Notes: generated by a model not told the origin, from the letters alone. Positions 32,490-44,430 are shown, counted from the first letter of the stretch. The stretch is 64,000 nucleotides of DNA from Ruminococcus turbiniformis (GCF_020687545.1 NZ_JAJEQX010000018.1:1-64000), one strand, 5' to 3'. Translations and numbers: made by a program.

Positions 32490-33212
32490 TCATGTTCTCG
32501 CCATGGCAGCCGCCACGTTCTCCCGGAACTCTGTCCAGGCGTTCTCATGCTCCACGAAATATTTCGGACAGATCTTCCCCGTCACATCATAGTGCCGGAT
32601 CACGCTCTCCTCAGTCAGGCCGAACTTCACGCACAGCCATGCCGTGAGCTGCACAAGAGAGCGGTACGTCTCATCTGTAAAATATCCGTCCTCACTGGGA
32701 TGACACACCTCGATGGAAACCGTATCATTATTTCTCTCATTGGAAGCATAGGCCACCTCCCATGTGGGAACGCACTGAATGATCTCTCCATCCAGCCCAA
32801 CGATAAAGTTGCTGCTTGCCTCCGTCTCCTGTGAATACTGCAGACCGTTAAAGTAATCCCTGTTCTCCTGCGCCGTGCTTCCGGGGTTGGCCGTATAGTG
32901 AATCACGATTCCATTGATTCCGTCGCTCTGGATTCCCGGCCTTGAATAAGGGTTGACATCCAGAAGCTGAACGTCAATTTCCGGCTCAGAAGCGTCCACG
33001 CTGACACTGCGCCCGTCCTGTGCAAAGATCATACGCACTGCAAGCAGGATGCTGAGTGCAGCCAAAATAAGGATCCCGGCCCGCATATACCGCATCTTCT
33101 GCTGCCGCGCCCGTGCGCTTTTTGTATGGTTTGCCCGCTTTGCGCTGCCCGGCTTTTTCTGCTGTGTCCGTGTTTTCGGCGTTCTTTTTCCTCTGTAACT
33201 GTTCATTGCCAT
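32490..33212 (-). CDS. N-acetylmuramoyl-L-alanine amidase (amidase_2), membrane-anchored
   Basis: A 240-residue peptidoglycan hydrolase. A basic N-terminus (1-40) is followed by a single membrane segment (AGILILAALSILLAVRMIFA, about 44-63) and an amidase_2 domain: GIVIHYTANPG (zinc His), EVAYASNERNNDTVSIEVCHP and RHYDVTGKICPKYF (second zinc His, Asp, and Cys ligand position). The domain is on the outer face. Ribosome site GAGG suits ATG 33206 or 33212; the start lies in a degenerate unit of a 33-base tandem repeat. Role in wall turnover or spore germination is unresolved. Confidence 0.9.
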   Translation of the reverse strand: MAMNSYRGKRTPKTRTQQKKPGSAKRANHTKSARARQQKMRYMRAGILILAALSILLAVRMIFAQDGRSVSVDASEPEIDVQLLDVNPYSRPGIQSDGINGIVIHYTANPGSTAQENRDYFNGLQYSQETEASSNFIVGLDGEIIQCVPTWEVAYASNERNNDTVSIEVCHPSEDGYFTDETYRSLVQLTAWLCVKFGLTEESVIRHYDVTGKICPKYFVEHENAWTEFRENVAAAMART

Positions 33213-33300
33213 GCCTCGATCCTGTCTTGTCTCTTCCCCGACGTGCCTTCAATCCCGCTTTGTCTTTCCGCTGATGCGCCTTCAATCCCGCTTTGTCTTT
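33206..33300 (-). repeat. 33-bp tandem repeat ahead of the amidase gene
   Basis: Minus-strand units of 33 bases begin GGAAAGACAAAGCGGGATTG; two are nearly identical and a third, degenerate one carries the amidase ribosome site and start. The core GACAAAGCGGGA resembles the repeats at 16795-16935. Confidence 0.7.
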
Positions 33301-33466
33301 CCATTGATGTAACCGACAATGCCTGCAGGAACCATGAGAACACACAGAGTCAGAGAAAATATTTCCTCCCTCTGCCCGCTCTCACAGTTTCTGCAGGCAT
33401 CTTTTCCCCCTTTTTCCGGCCGGTCATCTTGCCGCCGGAAAAAACAACAGTCTGATAATTGCCGCT
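33301..33466 (-). other. Gap after guaB with two inverted repeats
   Basis: Following guaB on the minus strand is TTTTCCGGC...GCCGGAAAAA, then a stem ATGCCTGCAG/CTGCAGGCAT with an 80-base interior. Either could end the guaB transcript; neither has a classical U-tract. No gene is supported. Confidence 0.4.
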
Positions 33467-34942
<1,476 letters not shown>

Positions 34943-34980
34943 TCAAATCCCAATATGTAAAATTGCAGATATTAACTGAT

Positions 34981-35009
34981 ATACTACCGAAATTTCCGGC
35001 ATCTGTCAA
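34981..35009 (-). promoter_or_regulatory. guaB promoter
   Basis: Minus strand -35 TTGACA (35004-35009), a 17-base spacer and -10 TAGTAT (34981-34986), 60 bases before the guaB start. Confidence 0.75.
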
Positions 35010-35140
35010 CTGTTTCCATTCTGCCCGGCCTAAATTTAAGCTTATTTATTTTAACATTTATTTATAAGCATTTCTTATTTATCCCGTCTGAATGCACTGT
35101 CTGTTTGGATAAATGCAGAAAAAGCACTTTTTCCTTCTGC

Positions 35141-35189
35141 AAAAGAAGGGAGAAAGCTGAACTTTCTCAATAAAATCCAGCTTTCTCCC
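35141..35189 (-). terminator. groEL terminator
   Basis: GGGAGAAAGCTG (complement of 35178-35189) and CAGCTTTCTCCC (35148-35159) form a 12-base stem, followed on the minus strand by TTCTTTTGC. Confidence 0.8.
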
Positions 35190-35206
35190 TCTGTATTTTT
35201 CCGGAA

Positions 35207-36853
<1,647 letters not shown>

Positions 36854-36866
36854 TTACTTGATTGAT

Positions 36867-36971
36867 ACACTAAGCTCGAAAGTACCTCGCTAAGTGTCCG
36901 GGGTTGATACACCTCATATTCACTCGGTGTATCGGCTAGAACACTAACCTCGAAAGTACCTCGCTAAGTGT
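36867..36971. repeat. Paired 31-bp repeats and hairpin between groES and groEL
   Basis: Two 31-base direct repeats, 36867-36897 and 36941-36971, differ at one base (position 8); each starts ACACTAA and ends CTAAGTGT, so each can also fold on itself. Between them, GATACACC (36906-36913) pairs with GGTGTATC (36926-36933). The right-hand copy abuts the groES stop codon. Confidence 0.85.
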
Positions 36972-36972
36972 T

Positions 36973-37260
36973 CTATGCCTCTACAATTGCGAGAATGTCA
37001 TTCTGTTTTACGATGATGTATTCCTCTCCGTCAAGTTCAACATCTGTTCCTGCATATTTGGAGTAAATTACCTTATCTCCAACCTTTACCTGCATCACAA
37101 CTTCTTTTCCATCTATATTTCCGCCCGGGCCTACTGCGATAACTTCAGCTTCCTGCGGTTTCTCTTTCGCCTGTCCCGGCAGCACGATACCGGATTTTGT
37201 CGTCTCTTCTGCTTCTAACTGTTTTAAAACAATCTTGTCACCCAATGGTACTAACTTCAT
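36973..37260 (-). CDS. groES: Co-chaperonin GroES
   Basis: Heptameric lid of GroEL. The 95 residues start MKLVPLGDKIVLKQ, include the mobile loop (EAEETTKSGIVLPGQAKEKPQ) and the roof/turn region YAGTDVELDGEEYIIVKQNDILA. Full length. First gene of the heat-shock operon, right after the CIRCE operator. Confidence 0.97.
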   Translation of the reverse strand: MKLVPLGDKIVLKQLEAEETTKSGIVLPGQAKEKPQEAEVIAVGPGGNIDGKEVVMQVKVGDKVIYSKYAGTDVELDGEEYIIVKQNDILAIVEA

Positions 37261-37286
37261 TGTGATTCCTCCTTAACTATTGTTTG

Positions 37287-37313
37287 TTAGCACTCATTTC
37301 TCACGAGTGCTAA
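37287..37313 (-). promoter_or_regulatory. CIRCE operator (HrcA binding site)
   Basis: TTAGCACTC, nine bases, GAGTGCTAA: a perfect match to the CIRCE consensus, 27 bases upstream of the groES start. HrcA is not encoded in the window. Confidence 0.97.
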
Positions 37314-37326
37314 ACCTCATGAATAT

Positions 37327-37355
37327 AAAATAGCACTCTGCCCTCAATTTGTCAA
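37327..37355 (-). promoter_or_regulatory. groESL promoter
   Basis: Minus strand -35 TTGACA (37350-37355), a 17-base spacer and -10 TATTTT (37327-37332), just upstream of CIRCE. Confidence 0.8.
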
Positions 37356-37426
37356 CACAGTTTACAAGGTTTTTATAAATTTCACAGGAGCCAGTTTCCT
37401 ATAATCCCCGATAGTACTAAAGGTAC

Positions 37427-37500
37427 CATTCCGGGATTGTAAGCAGCCGCCAGGTTCTCGTACAGGCCCGGACTTATGAACGCCGTCTGTACAAAAAAAA
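37427..37500 (-). repeat. Terminator-linked repeat element, copy 3
   Basis: On the minus strand it continues from the U-tract at 37493-37498 as GTACAGACGGCGTTCATAAG, then TCCGGGCCTGTACGAG, and ends CAATCCCGGAATGG. It leads towards the groESL promoter. Confidence 0.75.
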
Positions 37501-37520
37501 GCGTGCCCTTAAGCACGCTT
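37493..37520 (-). terminator. Terminator overlapping the end of the gene at 37509
   Basis: AAGCGTGC (37513-37520) and GCACGCTT (37499-37506) form an 8-base stem around TTAAGG and are followed by TTTTTT on the minus strand. The 5' arm lies in the last codons of the coding region and the loop contains its stop codon. Confidence 0.85.
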
Positions 37521-37835
37521 TGTCATTCTTCTTCCTTCATACACGTTATAAAACCCGTTCTCGATCCGGAATTTCAGCAGATTCTGATCTTCCCTGCGAA
37601 ACCTTTCCTTTACCACTCCCGTACAGTAGAGAAGTTCCGTTCTCGTCGATATATAGCACCGGTACTTCGCATCCAGCGATATGGCTGTCAGGTCATCCTC
37701 CTTAAGTTCCAGATAGATATAGTCTTCTTCCGGGTCATACTTATGTACCCTGCACTGACGTGTTGAATCATCAAAAATGCCGTCTGCGGATATAATCTTT
37801 TCCATCCGCAGATCGACGGGATTTCCTTCGTACAT
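37509..37835 (-). CDS. Small protein of unknown function downstream of codY
   Basis: A 108-residue soluble protein that I do not recognise. It is strand-rich (RVHKYDPEEDYIYLELKEDDLTAISLDAKYRCYI, then LLYCTGVVKERFRRED, LKFRIENGFYNVYEGRRM), loosely like a PilZ-type or other small barrel, but it lacks the RxxxR and (D/N)xSxxG ligands of PilZ, so no function is assigned. It follows codY after 17 bases in the same direction and ends in a terminator, so the two are probably co-transcribed. Confidence 0.75.
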   Translation of the reverse strand: MYEGNPVDLRMEKIISADGIFDDSTRQCRVHKYDPEEDYIYLELKEDDLTAISLDAKYRCYISTRTELLYCTGVVKERFRREDQNLLKFRIENGFYNVYEGRRMTKRA

Positions 37836-37852
37836 ACTGTCTGTCCTCCCGG

Positions 37853-38632
37853 TTACATCCGTTCTTTCCTGATTCTGTCAAGCTCTGTGAAAACATAATC
37901 GTTAAGCACCTTGATGTAAGTTCCCTTCATTCCGGATGAACGGGACTCAATCACCCCTGCACTCTCGAATTTTCTTAAAGCGTTTACAATCACGGATCGG
38001 GTGATGCCGACCCGATCCGCCACCTTGCTCGCCACAAGGATTCCCTCTGTTCCTCCCAGCTCATCAAAGATATGGATGATCGCCTCAAGTTCCGAGAACG
38101 ACAGCGTGCTGATCGCTGACTGTACGATGTGTTCCTTTCGTGTCTCTTCCGCACTCTCCTCATTGACCGACCGAAGCATCTCAAGTCCAACGACTGCTGT
38201 TCCATACTCGCTGAGAATAATGTCATCGATCGAGTACATTGCATCCTGCCTGTAAATAAACAGGGTTCCGAGTCTCTCCCCTGCAATGTCAATCGGAGTG
38301 ATAATTGCCTGACATCCTTCCACTGCCTCCGGAGAAAATCCAAGTGTCTCCAGATTCACATTTTCCTTCGTGGACAAAATGCTCAGCAGCCGCTCGTTAA
38401 GCATCGAATCAATATGAGAACCTACCGACTCCGTGATCAGTTCATTGATCTCCTTGACACTCGGACACTTGCTCACGCCGAGTATCTTTCCCTTTCTGCT
38501 GACAACAAGGACATTTGAGTCAAGAATCTCTGTCAGTACTGCACAGATATCATTAAAAACGACCTTGCTCGAATTGTTATTATGGAGCAGCTTATTGATC
38601 TTTCTAGTTTTGTCTAACAGTTGTACGCTCAT
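37853..38632 (-). CDS. codY: GTP-sensing transcriptional pleiotropic repressor CodY
   Basis: Global repressor activated by GTP and branched-chain amino acids. The 259 residues begin SVQLLDKTRKINKLLH (typical), have a GAF domain (about 20-160) and a winged helix, VASKVADRVGITRSVIVNALRKFESAGVIESRSSGMKGTYIKVLN (about 203-248). The gene follows topA, as in the dprA-topA-codY order of Firmicutes, but from its own promoter at 38709-38737, where a CodY-like box lies in the spacer. Probable targets in the window include leuCD. Confidence 0.97.
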   Translation of the reverse strand: MSVQLLDKTRKINKLLHNNNSSKVVFNDICAVLTEILDSNVLVVSRKGKILGVSKCPSVKEINELITESVGSHIDSMLNERLLSILSTKENVNLETLGFSPEAVEGCQAIITPIDIAGERLGTLFIYRQDAMYSIDDIILSEYGTAVVGLEMLRSVNEESAEETRKEHIVQSAISTLSFSELEAIIHIFDELGGTEGILVASKVADRVGITRSVIVNALRKFESAGVIESRSSGMKGTYIKVLNDYVFTELDRIRKERM

Positions 38633-38708
38633 TACTTCCTCCGCATATTCTTGAACGCGTCAGAATTGTATATTCAAAATCTGACAAATTTATAGATATA
38701 TTTATATT

Positions 38709-38737
38709 ATCATACAATTTTCTGAATAGCAATACAA
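38709..38737 (-). promoter_or_regulatory. codY promoter with embedded CodY-like box
   Basis: Minus strand -35 TTGTAT (38732-38737), a 17-base spacer and -10 TATGAT (38709-38714). AATTTTCTGAATAGC on the plus strand (38716-38730) matches the CodY consensus AATTTTCWGAAAATT at 12 of 15 positions and fills the spacer. This suggests negative autoregulation. Confidence 0.6.
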
Positions 38738-38763
38738 TTTATCTATTCTTTTGTTTTTTTTCA

Positions 38764-40845
38764 CTACTCTTCTTTTTTCCGCTTCACTGTGCTCACATAA
38801 CCGCACTTTTCGTTCGCGCAAACAAGTTTGCTGCCCTTTTCAACCATATATCCACCGCACTCCGGACACTTTTCCGTTGACGGTTTCTGCCAGGACATAA
38901 ATTCACATTCCGGATTATTCTCACATCCGTAGTACTTTCTTCCTTTCTTTGTCTTACGGATGACAACATCTTTCCCACAGACCGGACAGGGCACCCCGAT
39001 TTTTTCAAGATACGGTTTTGTGTTGCGGCATTCCGGGAATCCCGGACAGGCGAGGAACTTTCCGTGAGGCCCGTATTTGATGACCATGTTTCTTCCGCAC
39101 TCCTCGCAGATAACATCCGTCACCTCATCCTCGATCTTCACAGTCTCAAGCTCTTTCTCTGCCTTCTTCACAGCTTCTTCCAGATCCGGGTAGAAGTTTC
39201 GTATCACTTCTTTCCACTCGACCTTTCCCTCTTCGACCATATCCAGAAGTCCCTCCATGTTCGCCGTGAAATTCACGTCCACAATACTCGGAAAGGACTG
39301 TTTCATCATATTGTTGACTACCTCGCCGATCTCTGTAAGATAAAGGTTTCTCGCCTCTTTTGTGACGTACCTTCTCCCGAGAATGATCGAGATCGTCGGC
39401 GCGTACGTACTCGGACGACCGATTCCCAGTTCCTCAAGCGCCTTGACAAGGCTGGCCTCCGTATAGTGGGCCGGAGGCTGTGTGAAATGCTGCTTTTCTT
39501 CCAGGCTTTCCTTTGTCAAAACGGAATCCATATTCAGGCCGCCCACAAGAACATTGCTCTCTTCCTTCTCCTCATCCGCCTCTGTGTACACAGAGCGGAA
39601 TCCCTCGAACAGAAGCTTGGAAGCCGCAACCGTAAAGCAGTACCGGCCGGCTCCTATCTTCACCGAAGTTGCCTCGTATCTGGCCGGAGTCATACGGCTG
39701 GCCGCAAAGCGTTTCCAGATCAGCTGATACAGCCTGAACTGGTCTCTCGTAAGGGAGTCCTTAATGGACGCGGGCGTCCGGGAAATATCCGTCGGACGGA
39801 TCGCCTCGTGCGCGTCCTGGATCTTCTTTCCGTCATTTGAAGCATTCTGACGGGCCGCAGCGTACTCATTTCCGTATATGGAAGAGATATACTCTCTCGC
39901 GGCCGCATCCGCCTCGTCAGCAATTCTCGTGGAATCCGTACGCAGGTACGTTATGATACCCACTGTGCCATTTCCTTTGATATCGATTCCCTCGTAGAGC
40001 TGCTGTGCGATTCTCATCGTCTTCTGAGTTCCGAAGTTCAGTGCTTTTGCTGCCTCCTGCTGAAGCGTACTGGTCGTAAACGGAAGAGGAGCCCTGCGAA
40101 TCCGTTCGCTCGTCTTTATATCCGTAATTTTAAACTCCGAGTTCTCGATCTCCTGCACAATCCCCCTCAGTTCTTCCTCCGAGTGAATTGTCATTTTCTT
40201 CTTATCAGTCCCGTAAAATTTTGCCACAAGAGGTCTCTTTTCCCCTTTGATCTTCAGCACTGCGTCGAGAGTCCAGTATTCCTCCGGAATAAATGCGTTG
40301 ATCTCATCCTCCCGGTCAGCTACAAGCCTCAAGGCAACTGACTGAACACGGCCCGCACTTAAGCCCCTCTTTACTTTTGCCCAGAGGAGTGGGCTGATCA
40401 TATATCCGACCATACGGTCGAGCACACGTCTGGCCTGCTGTGCATCGACCAGATCCATATCAATATCCCGGGGTGCTTTCAACGACGCTTTCACCGCATT
40501 TTTTGTGATCTCATTGAAAGTAATCCGGCGCATCTTCTTCTCATCCAGCTTCAGTGCTGCCGCCAGATGCCATGAGATCGCCTCTCCTTCACGGTCAGGG
40601 TCGGTCGCGAGATACACTTTATCTGACTTTTTCGCCTCTTTCCTTAGTGCGGCAAGAATATCTCCCTTGCCCCGTATCGTGATATATTTCGGTTCATAAT
40701 CATGTTCAATGTCAATTCCGAGGGAACTTTTCGGAAGATCCCGCACATGTCCCTGAGATGCCGCGACTGTATAATTGCTTCCCAGAAATTTTTTAATTGT
40801 CTTCACTTTTGCAGGTGACTCAACAATTACCAAATAATGTGCCAT
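38764..40845 (-). CDS. topA: DNA topoisomerase I
   Basis: Type IA enzyme that relaxes negative supercoils. The 693 residues have the Toprim start VIVESPAKVKTIKKFLG, LATDPDREGEAISWHL, the catalytic region TYLRTDSTR with the active tyrosine (about 305-310), and three C-terminal C4 zinc motifs (CEECGRN..., CPVCGKD..., CPECGGY...). Length fits Firmicutes TopA. It is separated from dprA by 13 bases. Confidence 0.97.
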   Translation of the reverse strand: MAHYLVIVESPAKVKTIKKFLGSNYTVAASQGHVRDLPKSSLGIDIEHDYEPKYITIRGKGDILAALRKEAKKSDKVYLATDPDREGEAISWHLAAALKLDEKKMRRITFNEITKNAVKASLKAPRDIDMDLVDAQQARRVLDRMVGYMISPLLWAKVKRGLSAGRVQSVALRLVADREDEINAFIPEEYWTLDAVLKIKGEKRPLVAKFYGTDKKKMTIHSEEELRGIVQEIENSEFKITDIKTSERIRRAPLPFTTSTLQQEAAKALNFGTQKTMRIAQQLYEGIDIKGNGTVGIITYLRTDSTRIADEADAAAREYISSIYGNEYAAARQNASNDGKKIQDAHEAIRPTDISRTPASIKDSLTRDQFRLYQLIWKRFAASRMTPARYEATSVKIGAGRYCFTVAASKLLFEGFRSVYTEADEEKEESNVLVGGLNMDSVLTKESLEEKQHFTQPPAHYTEASLVKALEELGIGRPSTYAPTISIILGRRYVTKEARNLYLTEIGEVVNNMMKQSFPSIVDVNFTANMEGLLDMVEEGKVEWKEVIRNFYPDLEEAVKKAEKELETVKIEDEVTDVICEECGRNMVIKYGPHGKFLACPGFPECRNTKPYLEKIGVPCPVCGKDVVIRKTKKGRKYYGCENNPECEFMSWQKPSTEKCPECGGYMVEKGSKLVCANEKCGYVSTVKRKKEE

Positions 40846-40858
40846 AAAAATGTTTCCC

Positions 40859-41944
40859 CTATCTGATATAATGATTCTTTGATATTTCTCTGGCGTATCC
40901 TTTCAGTTCCAGCGACACCAGCAGTCCCATAAGTTCTCTGACATTCATCCCGGTCTCTGCGGCAAGCTGATCCACATCCTTTGGATACAAACCAAGACGA
41001 CTATACACCAATTTTTCTGTAGTTTCAAGCACTTTTTCATTTTTGTCGCACTTTTCGCACGACTGTACATCCGGTTTCTGCTCAAGATGCCACTCTTCAA
41101 GCAGACTTTCCGGCGACAGGAGTATCCCGGCCCCCTGACGGATCAGGCGGTTGCATCCGTCGCTCAGCTCACTGTTCACGGGCCCCGGCAGCGCATAGAT
41201 ATCCTTTCCCTGTTCCAGTGCCAGATCTACCGTGATGAGCGATCCGCTCTTTTTTCCCGCTTCCATCACAAGCACCGCGTCGGAGAGCCCGCTTATGATC
41301 CGGTTTCTCGCGGGAAAGTGCTGCGGGAGGGGCGGCGTCCCCGGAGGCTGCTCGGACAGAATCCCTCCGTCCTGTTCCAGAATATCCATGTACAGACCTA
41401 TATGTTCCCTCGGATAGCAGATATCCACTCCGCTGCCAAGAACCGCAAAGGTTCTCCCGCCTGCCATCAGGGCTCCCCTGTGTCCCATTCCGTCGATCCC
41501 TCTGGCCATCCCGCTTATGATCTCCACGCCTCTTCCCGCAAGCGCAGCGGCAAAGTCCACAGCATACTTTTCCCCGTACGGCGTGCACCTTCTGGCGCCG
41601 ATGACCGCCGCTGTTCTGGAAGTCTCCAGAGGCAGCTTTCCCTTAACATACAGAGCATAAGGCATATCTTCCATCTCCCGGAGGCGGCCCGGATATTCCC
41701 TGTCAGACCAGGGAATAAAGCGGATCCCTTTCCCGCACATCTTTTCGTATTCCTCTTCCGGGTCTTCCTCCTTTTGTGCGTCTCGTATTCTGTCTTTCTC
41801 ATTTTCATTCAGAAATCCGGCTTCCTCAAGCTGTGTTTCTTCTATATAATAAACGCTCTCTGCTGAATTCATGTGTTCTCTGAGCATCCTTTTTTTCTTC
41901 GCCGATATCCCCCGGATGCGCGCGAGCCAGTATTCATATTTCAT
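40859..41944 (-). CDS. dprA: DNA-protecting protein DprA
   Basis: Loads RecA on incoming single-stranded DNA during transformation. The 361 residues have an N-terminal helix-hairpin region, the Rossmann-type core (TAAVIGARRCTPYGEKYAVD, SGMARGIDGMGHRGAL, FPARNRIISGLSD, EAGKKSGSLITVDLALEQGKDIYALPG), and a C-terminal winged helix (about 295-361). Upstream comM and downstream topA point the same way. Other competence genes are not in the window. Confidence 0.95.
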   Translation of the reverse strand: MKYEYWLARIRGISAKKKRMLREHMNSAESVYYIEETQLEEAGFLNENEKDRIRDAQKEEDPEEEYEKMCGKGIRFIPWSDREYPGRLREMEDMPYALYVKGKLPLETSRTAAVIGARRCTPYGEKYAVDFAAALAGRGVEIISGMARGIDGMGHRGALMAGGRTFAVLGSGVDICYPREHIGLYMDILEQDGGILSEQPPGTPPLPQHFPARNRIISGLSDAVLVMEAGKKSGSLITVDLALEQGKDIYALPGPVNSELSDGCNRLIRQGAGILLSPESLLEEWHLEQKPDVQSCEKCDKNEKVLETTEKLVYSRLGLYPKDVDQLAAETGMNVRELMGLLVSLELKGYAREISKNHYIR

Positions 41945-41966
41945 CTTCTGTCTCCTTTCCCATACT

Positions 41967-43493
41967 CTATTTTTTCCAGTATTTGTTATCCACTGTGCGA
42001 TAGCCGAGCGCCTCCCGCAAATGTTCCGTCCGGATCTGATCCTCCCCGTCCAGATCCGCGATCGTGCGCGCAGTCTTTATGATTCTGTGATAGCCGCGGG
42101 CGGTCAGATCCATGACGGAAAACGCCTGTCCCATCAGCTTTTTTTCCGCTTCTCCAAGTGCGCAGTATCTCCCCATATCATTCGCCGCAAGCCTCGCATT
42201 GCAGCGGATTTTAGTCCCTTCATACCGCTGTCTTTGTATCTCCCGCACACGGCAGACTCTCTTTCTGATTTCCGCGGAGCTCTCTTCCTTCGTCTCCTTT
42301 GTGAGATCTTCATACTGCACTCTGGGAGCTTCCACGCAAAGATCGATCCGATCCAGAAAAGGCCTGCTGATCCTGCTTAAATAGAGCTGAATCTGCAGAG
42401 GCGTACATGTACAGGAAGAATCAGGATATTTCCCGCACACACAGGGATTCATGGCTCCTACAAGCATAAAATCCGCCGGAAACTGATAGTTTCCGCAGCT
42501 CCTTGTAAGTTCTATGCTCCGCTCTTCCAAAGGCTGTCTGAGCACGTCGAGAACACTTTTGCGGAACTCCGGAAGTTCATCCAGAAAGAGTACCCCTCCG
42601 TGCGCCAGGCTGATCTCCCCTGGTTTCGGCACTGCCCCGCCTCCGACCAGAGCCGCCTTTGTCGCCGTATGGTGTACCTCCCGGAAGGGACGTCTGGTAA
42701 TCAGCGGATGCTCCTCATCCACCATCCCGAGCACGCTGTATATCTTTGTAATCTCCAGACTCTCCTGAAAATCCAGAGGCGGAAGGATTCCCGCAATGCA
42801 CCGGGCGGTCATGGACTTTCCGCTTCCGGGAGGACCGATCATCAGAAGATTATGCCCTCCTGCCACCGCGATCTCCGCTGCTCTCTTTACATGCCCCTGT
42901 CCTCTGATGTCTGCAAAATCCGGATATTGTCCGTTTTCTTCCGACTCTGTTTTCTCTTTTTCCCAGGCGCGCAGTCTCCGCTTCCCCTGAAGAAACTCCG
43001 CCGTTTCGGCAAGGCTTGTGACTCCATACACCTTCAGTCCGTCTACAAGTGCTGCTTCCGCCGCATTCTCCCGCGGGACGATGCATGCCGCAATCCCGCT
43101 GTCCCGCGCCTCCACCGCCGCCGGAAGAATTCCCGGGACTTTTCTCACTCTGCCGTCCAGGCTCAGTTCTCCGATCATCAGATACTTTTCCGCCGCCCCG
43201 GGATCAATCTGCCCCAGAGATGCCAGTATCGCCGCCGCAATCGGCAGATCAAAGGAGGCCCCTCTTTTTCTCATGGTGGCAGGCGACAGATTGACAACCG
43301 TCCGCTTCGGGGGAAAGTCAAACCCCGAATTTTTAATCGCTGTTCTCACCCGTTCTCCCGCCTCTTTCACCTCTGATGACAGATATCCTATCATATGAAA
43401 TACAGGCAGGCCGTTTGATACATCCGCTTCCACACGGATCTGTTCCGCTTTCAATCCGTCTATGGAAACGGATAAAACTGTGCTGAAACTCAT
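41967..43493 (-). CDS. comM: ComM / YifB family Mg-chelatase-like ATPase
   Basis: AAA+ branch-migration helicase that helps integrate DNA during transformation. The 508 residues have a Lon-like N-terminal domain (GLPVFHMIGYLSSEVKEAGERVRTAI), the P-loop IGPPGSGKSMTARCIAG, HTATKAALVGGGAVPKPGEISLAHGGVLFLDELPEF and a C-terminal Mg-chelatase-like domain. Start at 43493 (MSFSTVL), with AAGGAG upstream; the open frame to 43829 has no coding support. comM-dprA-topA lie within 25 bases of one another and probably form an operon. Confidence 0.95.
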   Translation of the reverse strand: MSFSTVLSVSIDGLKAEQIRVEADVSNGLPVFHMIGYLSSEVKEAGERVRTAIKNSGFDFPPKRTVVNLSPATMRKRGASFDLPIAAAILASLGQIDPGAAEKYLMIGELSLDGRVRKVPGILPAAVEARDSGIAACIVPRENAAEAALVDGLKVYGVTSLAETAEFLQGKRRLRAWEKEKTESEENGQYPDFADIRGQGHVKRAAEIAVAGGHNLLMIGPPGSGKSMTARCIAGILPPLDFQESLEITKIYSVLGMVDEEHPLITRRPFREVHHTATKAALVGGGAVPKPGEISLAHGGVLFLDELPEFRKSVLDVLRQPLEERSIELTRSCGNYQFPADFMLVGAMNPCVCGKYPDSSCTCTPLQIQLYLSRISRPFLDRIDLCVEAPRVQYEDLTKETKEESSAEIRKRVCRVREIQRQRYEGTKIRCNARLAANDMGRYCALGEAEKKLMGQAFSVMDLTARGYHRIIKTARTIADLDGEDQIRTEHLREALGYRTVDNKYWKK

Positions 43494-43803
43494 CTGTACT
43501 CCTTCCTTACAATGAGTCCCTGTCTGTAAAAAATTGCCGAGTAAACACCACTGTTTAACCTGTAACACTGAATTCCGGCCGATCCGGCCAGATACCCGTC
43601 TCCGGGCAAGATTACCGAAGCAGAAAGCCTTCGGGAATGTATGTCTATGATAGCTTACCACACTGCCGGATGTCAAGACACAAATAGGAAGTCCCAAAAG
43701 ACAGATCCCCCAGAAATGTCCGGACCTGTACATTTTTCGGTGGAAAAGCACAAACCGCGCCGCTTTTTCATAAACTATATCAAATGTGCTAAGAGGTGCC
43801 GTC

Positions 43804-44427
43804 TTGAAATCATTTCCCAATCCCCTCACCCCAGCGGAAGAAAAATACTACATCCAGAAATATACCGAGGGAGATCTCGAGGCAAAGCACATCCTGATCG
43901 AGCGCAACCTCAGACTTGTAGCCCATGTAATCAAAAAATATCAGAATCTCGGGGAAGACCCTGAGGATCTGATCTCTATCGGGACAATCGGACTGATCAA
44001 AGCCGTTGTGACATTCAACCCCGACAAAGGAAACCGCCTCGCAGCCTACGCTTCCAGATGTGTGGAAAATGAGATTCTGATGCATCTCAGGAGCAGAAAA
44101 AAGGCCTCGAAAGAAATCTCACTGTACGAACCCATCGGAACTGACCGGGAGGGCAATGAGATCCGCCTCTATGATATTCTTGAGACCGATGAGACCGACG
44201 TCCCCGAAAAACTTTTTCTGAAAGAAAATATACAGAAACTGTATGAAAAGGTCGAAAACGAGCTTTCCCCGAGAGAAAAGCTCGTTTTAAAAATGCGGTA
44301 TGGACTCTATAACGGCGAAGAGTACACGCAGCGGGAAATAGCCAGACAGATCGGCATTTCCCGCTCTTACGTCTCCCGGATCGAGAAAAGTGCAATCGAA
44401 AAACTGCGGGAGCACTTTGAGGAGTAA
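43804..44427 (+). CDS. sigK: RNA polymerase sporulation sigma factor SigK
   Basis: Late mother-cell sigma factor. The 207-residue protein has region 2 (IERNLRLVAHVIKKYQ, EDLISIGTIGLIKAVVTFNPDKGNRLAAYASRCVENEILMHLRSRKK) and region 4 (LSPREKLVLKMRYGL, YTQREIARQIGISRSYVSRIEKSAIEKL). The gene is contiguous, with no skin-type insertion. I choose the TTG at 43804 (LKSFPNPLT, with AGAGG upstream) because it fits the SigK N-terminus; an ATG at 43786 would add six residues without a ribosome site. It implies sporulation. Confidence 0.95.
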   Translation: MKSFPNPLTPAEEKYYIQKYTEGDLEAKHILIERNLRLVAHVIKKYQNLGEDPEDLISIGTIGLIKAVVTFNPDKGNRLAAYASRCVENEILMHLRSRKKASKEISLYEPIGTDREGNEIRLYDILETDETDVPEKLFLKENIQKLYEKVENELSPREKLVLKMRYGLYNGEEYTQREIARQIGISRSYVSRIEKSAIEKLREHFEE

Positions 44428-44430
44428 ACG

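Noticed and set aside
43494..43829. N-terminal 112-residue extension of ComM
   Set aside because: The family starts at MSFSTVL, preceded by AAGGAG; the upstream segment is rich in Cys and lacks similarity.
43786..44427. skin-type element interrupting sigK
   Set aside because: The sigK frame is continuous through regions 2 and 4.
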